In this document: in pieces, positions 22,729 through 22,944 of the stretch
Layout: each line of letters begins with the position of its first letter
How positions within the stretch are numbered: position 1 is the first letter of the stretch
The notes under the pieces: generated by a model
Told to the model about the DNA's origin: nothing
Seen by the model: only the letters and a program-made list of their open reading frames with translations
Databases searched by the model: none
Origin: DAOTUL01 sp034437435
GTDB lineage: Bacteria; Chloroflexota; Anaerolineae; Aggregatilineales; Phototrophicaceae
Length of the DNA: 22,944 bases
Assembly: GCA_964417785.1 (NCBI GenBank)
Contig: CAYQJO010000044.1
Span: 1-22,944 of the forward strand
Reading direction: 5' to 3'
Translations under genes and position numbers: made by a program

Positions 22729-22944
22729 ATGGCAGAAGAATTCAACCAAACGGATGATGAAAAACCGAAACGCAGGCTTCTCAGACGCGGCAGCAAAGAG
22801 CCTGCTTCAGAACGCGCCAAACCCGCTTCTGAAAATAAAAATAAAAGCCGAGCCGAGCGCCGAGCGGCACGAAAGGCAGCTAAAGAAACCGAACAACCAG
22901 CGATGGCCGCCAGTGCAACCGATGCGGAGTCGTCGGGTGGCGGC
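22729..22944 (+). CDS. Hypothetical protein with basic, low-complexity N-terminus (3' end beyond window)
   Basis: An open frame of 72 codons runs from the ATG off the right edge. AAAGGAAG about 5 bases upstream is a good ribosome-binding site, and a promoter lies about 40 bases before the start. The visible part is strongly charged: an acidic start (MAEEFNQTDDEKPKRRLLRR) and then Lys/Arg/Ala-rich stretches such as SRAERRAARKAAKE, with no hydrophobic segment yet. Such a tail often precedes a membrane helix or folded domain, but nothing visible identifies the family. Codon use resembles the neighbours. Confidence 0.7.
   Translation, partial: MAEEFNQTDDEKPKRRLLRRGSKEPASERAKPASENKNKSRAERRAARKAAKETEQPAMAASATDAESSGGG

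Overview
The window looks like a chromosomal scaffold from an Anaerolineae-type Chloroflexota bacterium, probably metagenome-derived. The clues are inferential. Two long secreted DUF4397 repeat proteins and Thr/Pro-rich 'PTNTP' linkers are common in that lineage. The S-adenosylhomocysteinase is of the Thermotoga/archaeal type and sits beside a Mycobacterium-like adenosine kinase. Topoisomerase I carries an extra N-terminal zinc ribbon. One run of exactly 100 N (3988-4087) is a scaffolding gap of unknown true size. I see no tRNA, rRNA, CRISPR array, insertion sequence, phage gene or attachment site.

Layout. Positions 1-8706 are all on the minus strand. Reading in their own direction these are: an LPG-synthase-like membrane protein (7618-8706); adenosine kinase and S-adenosylhomocysteinase (adoK-ahcY), which together drain the SAH made by methyltransferases; a secreted DUF4397/SH3b protein (2860-5178); a DUF4397 lipoprotein (675-2765); and a GDP-deoxysugar reductase cut by the left edge. 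Positions 8839-13956 are a compact plus-strand run: a membrane-anchored C39 peptidase with TPRs, the lipid II flippase MurJ, a metallo-beta-lactamase-fold hydrolase, a membrane thioredoxin-like protein and an alkaline-phosphatase-superfamily metalloenzyme. The last four genes overlap by 1-4 bases. A minus-strand pair follows (TPR/membrane protein, then a Uma2 nuclease, joined by a GTGA overlap). The nuclease meets the phosphatase gene tail to tail with an 11-base overlap.

Positions 15498-22651 are plus-strand housekeeping genes: ffh-rpsP-khpA-rimM (protein targeting and ribosome assembly) from a good sigma70-type promoter, then dprA-manC-topA from a second promoter with a perfect TTGACA. A third promoter of the same type precedes a basic, open-ended reading frame at the right edge. 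No gene-free stretch exceeds about 135 bases.

I found no convincing new defence or mobile system. The points most worth a second look are the zinc-ribbon/topoisomerase I fusion, the adoK-ahcY salvage pair, the five-gene envelope-type operon around murJ, manC lying between dprA and topA, and the repeat-rich secreted protein broken by the assembly gap.
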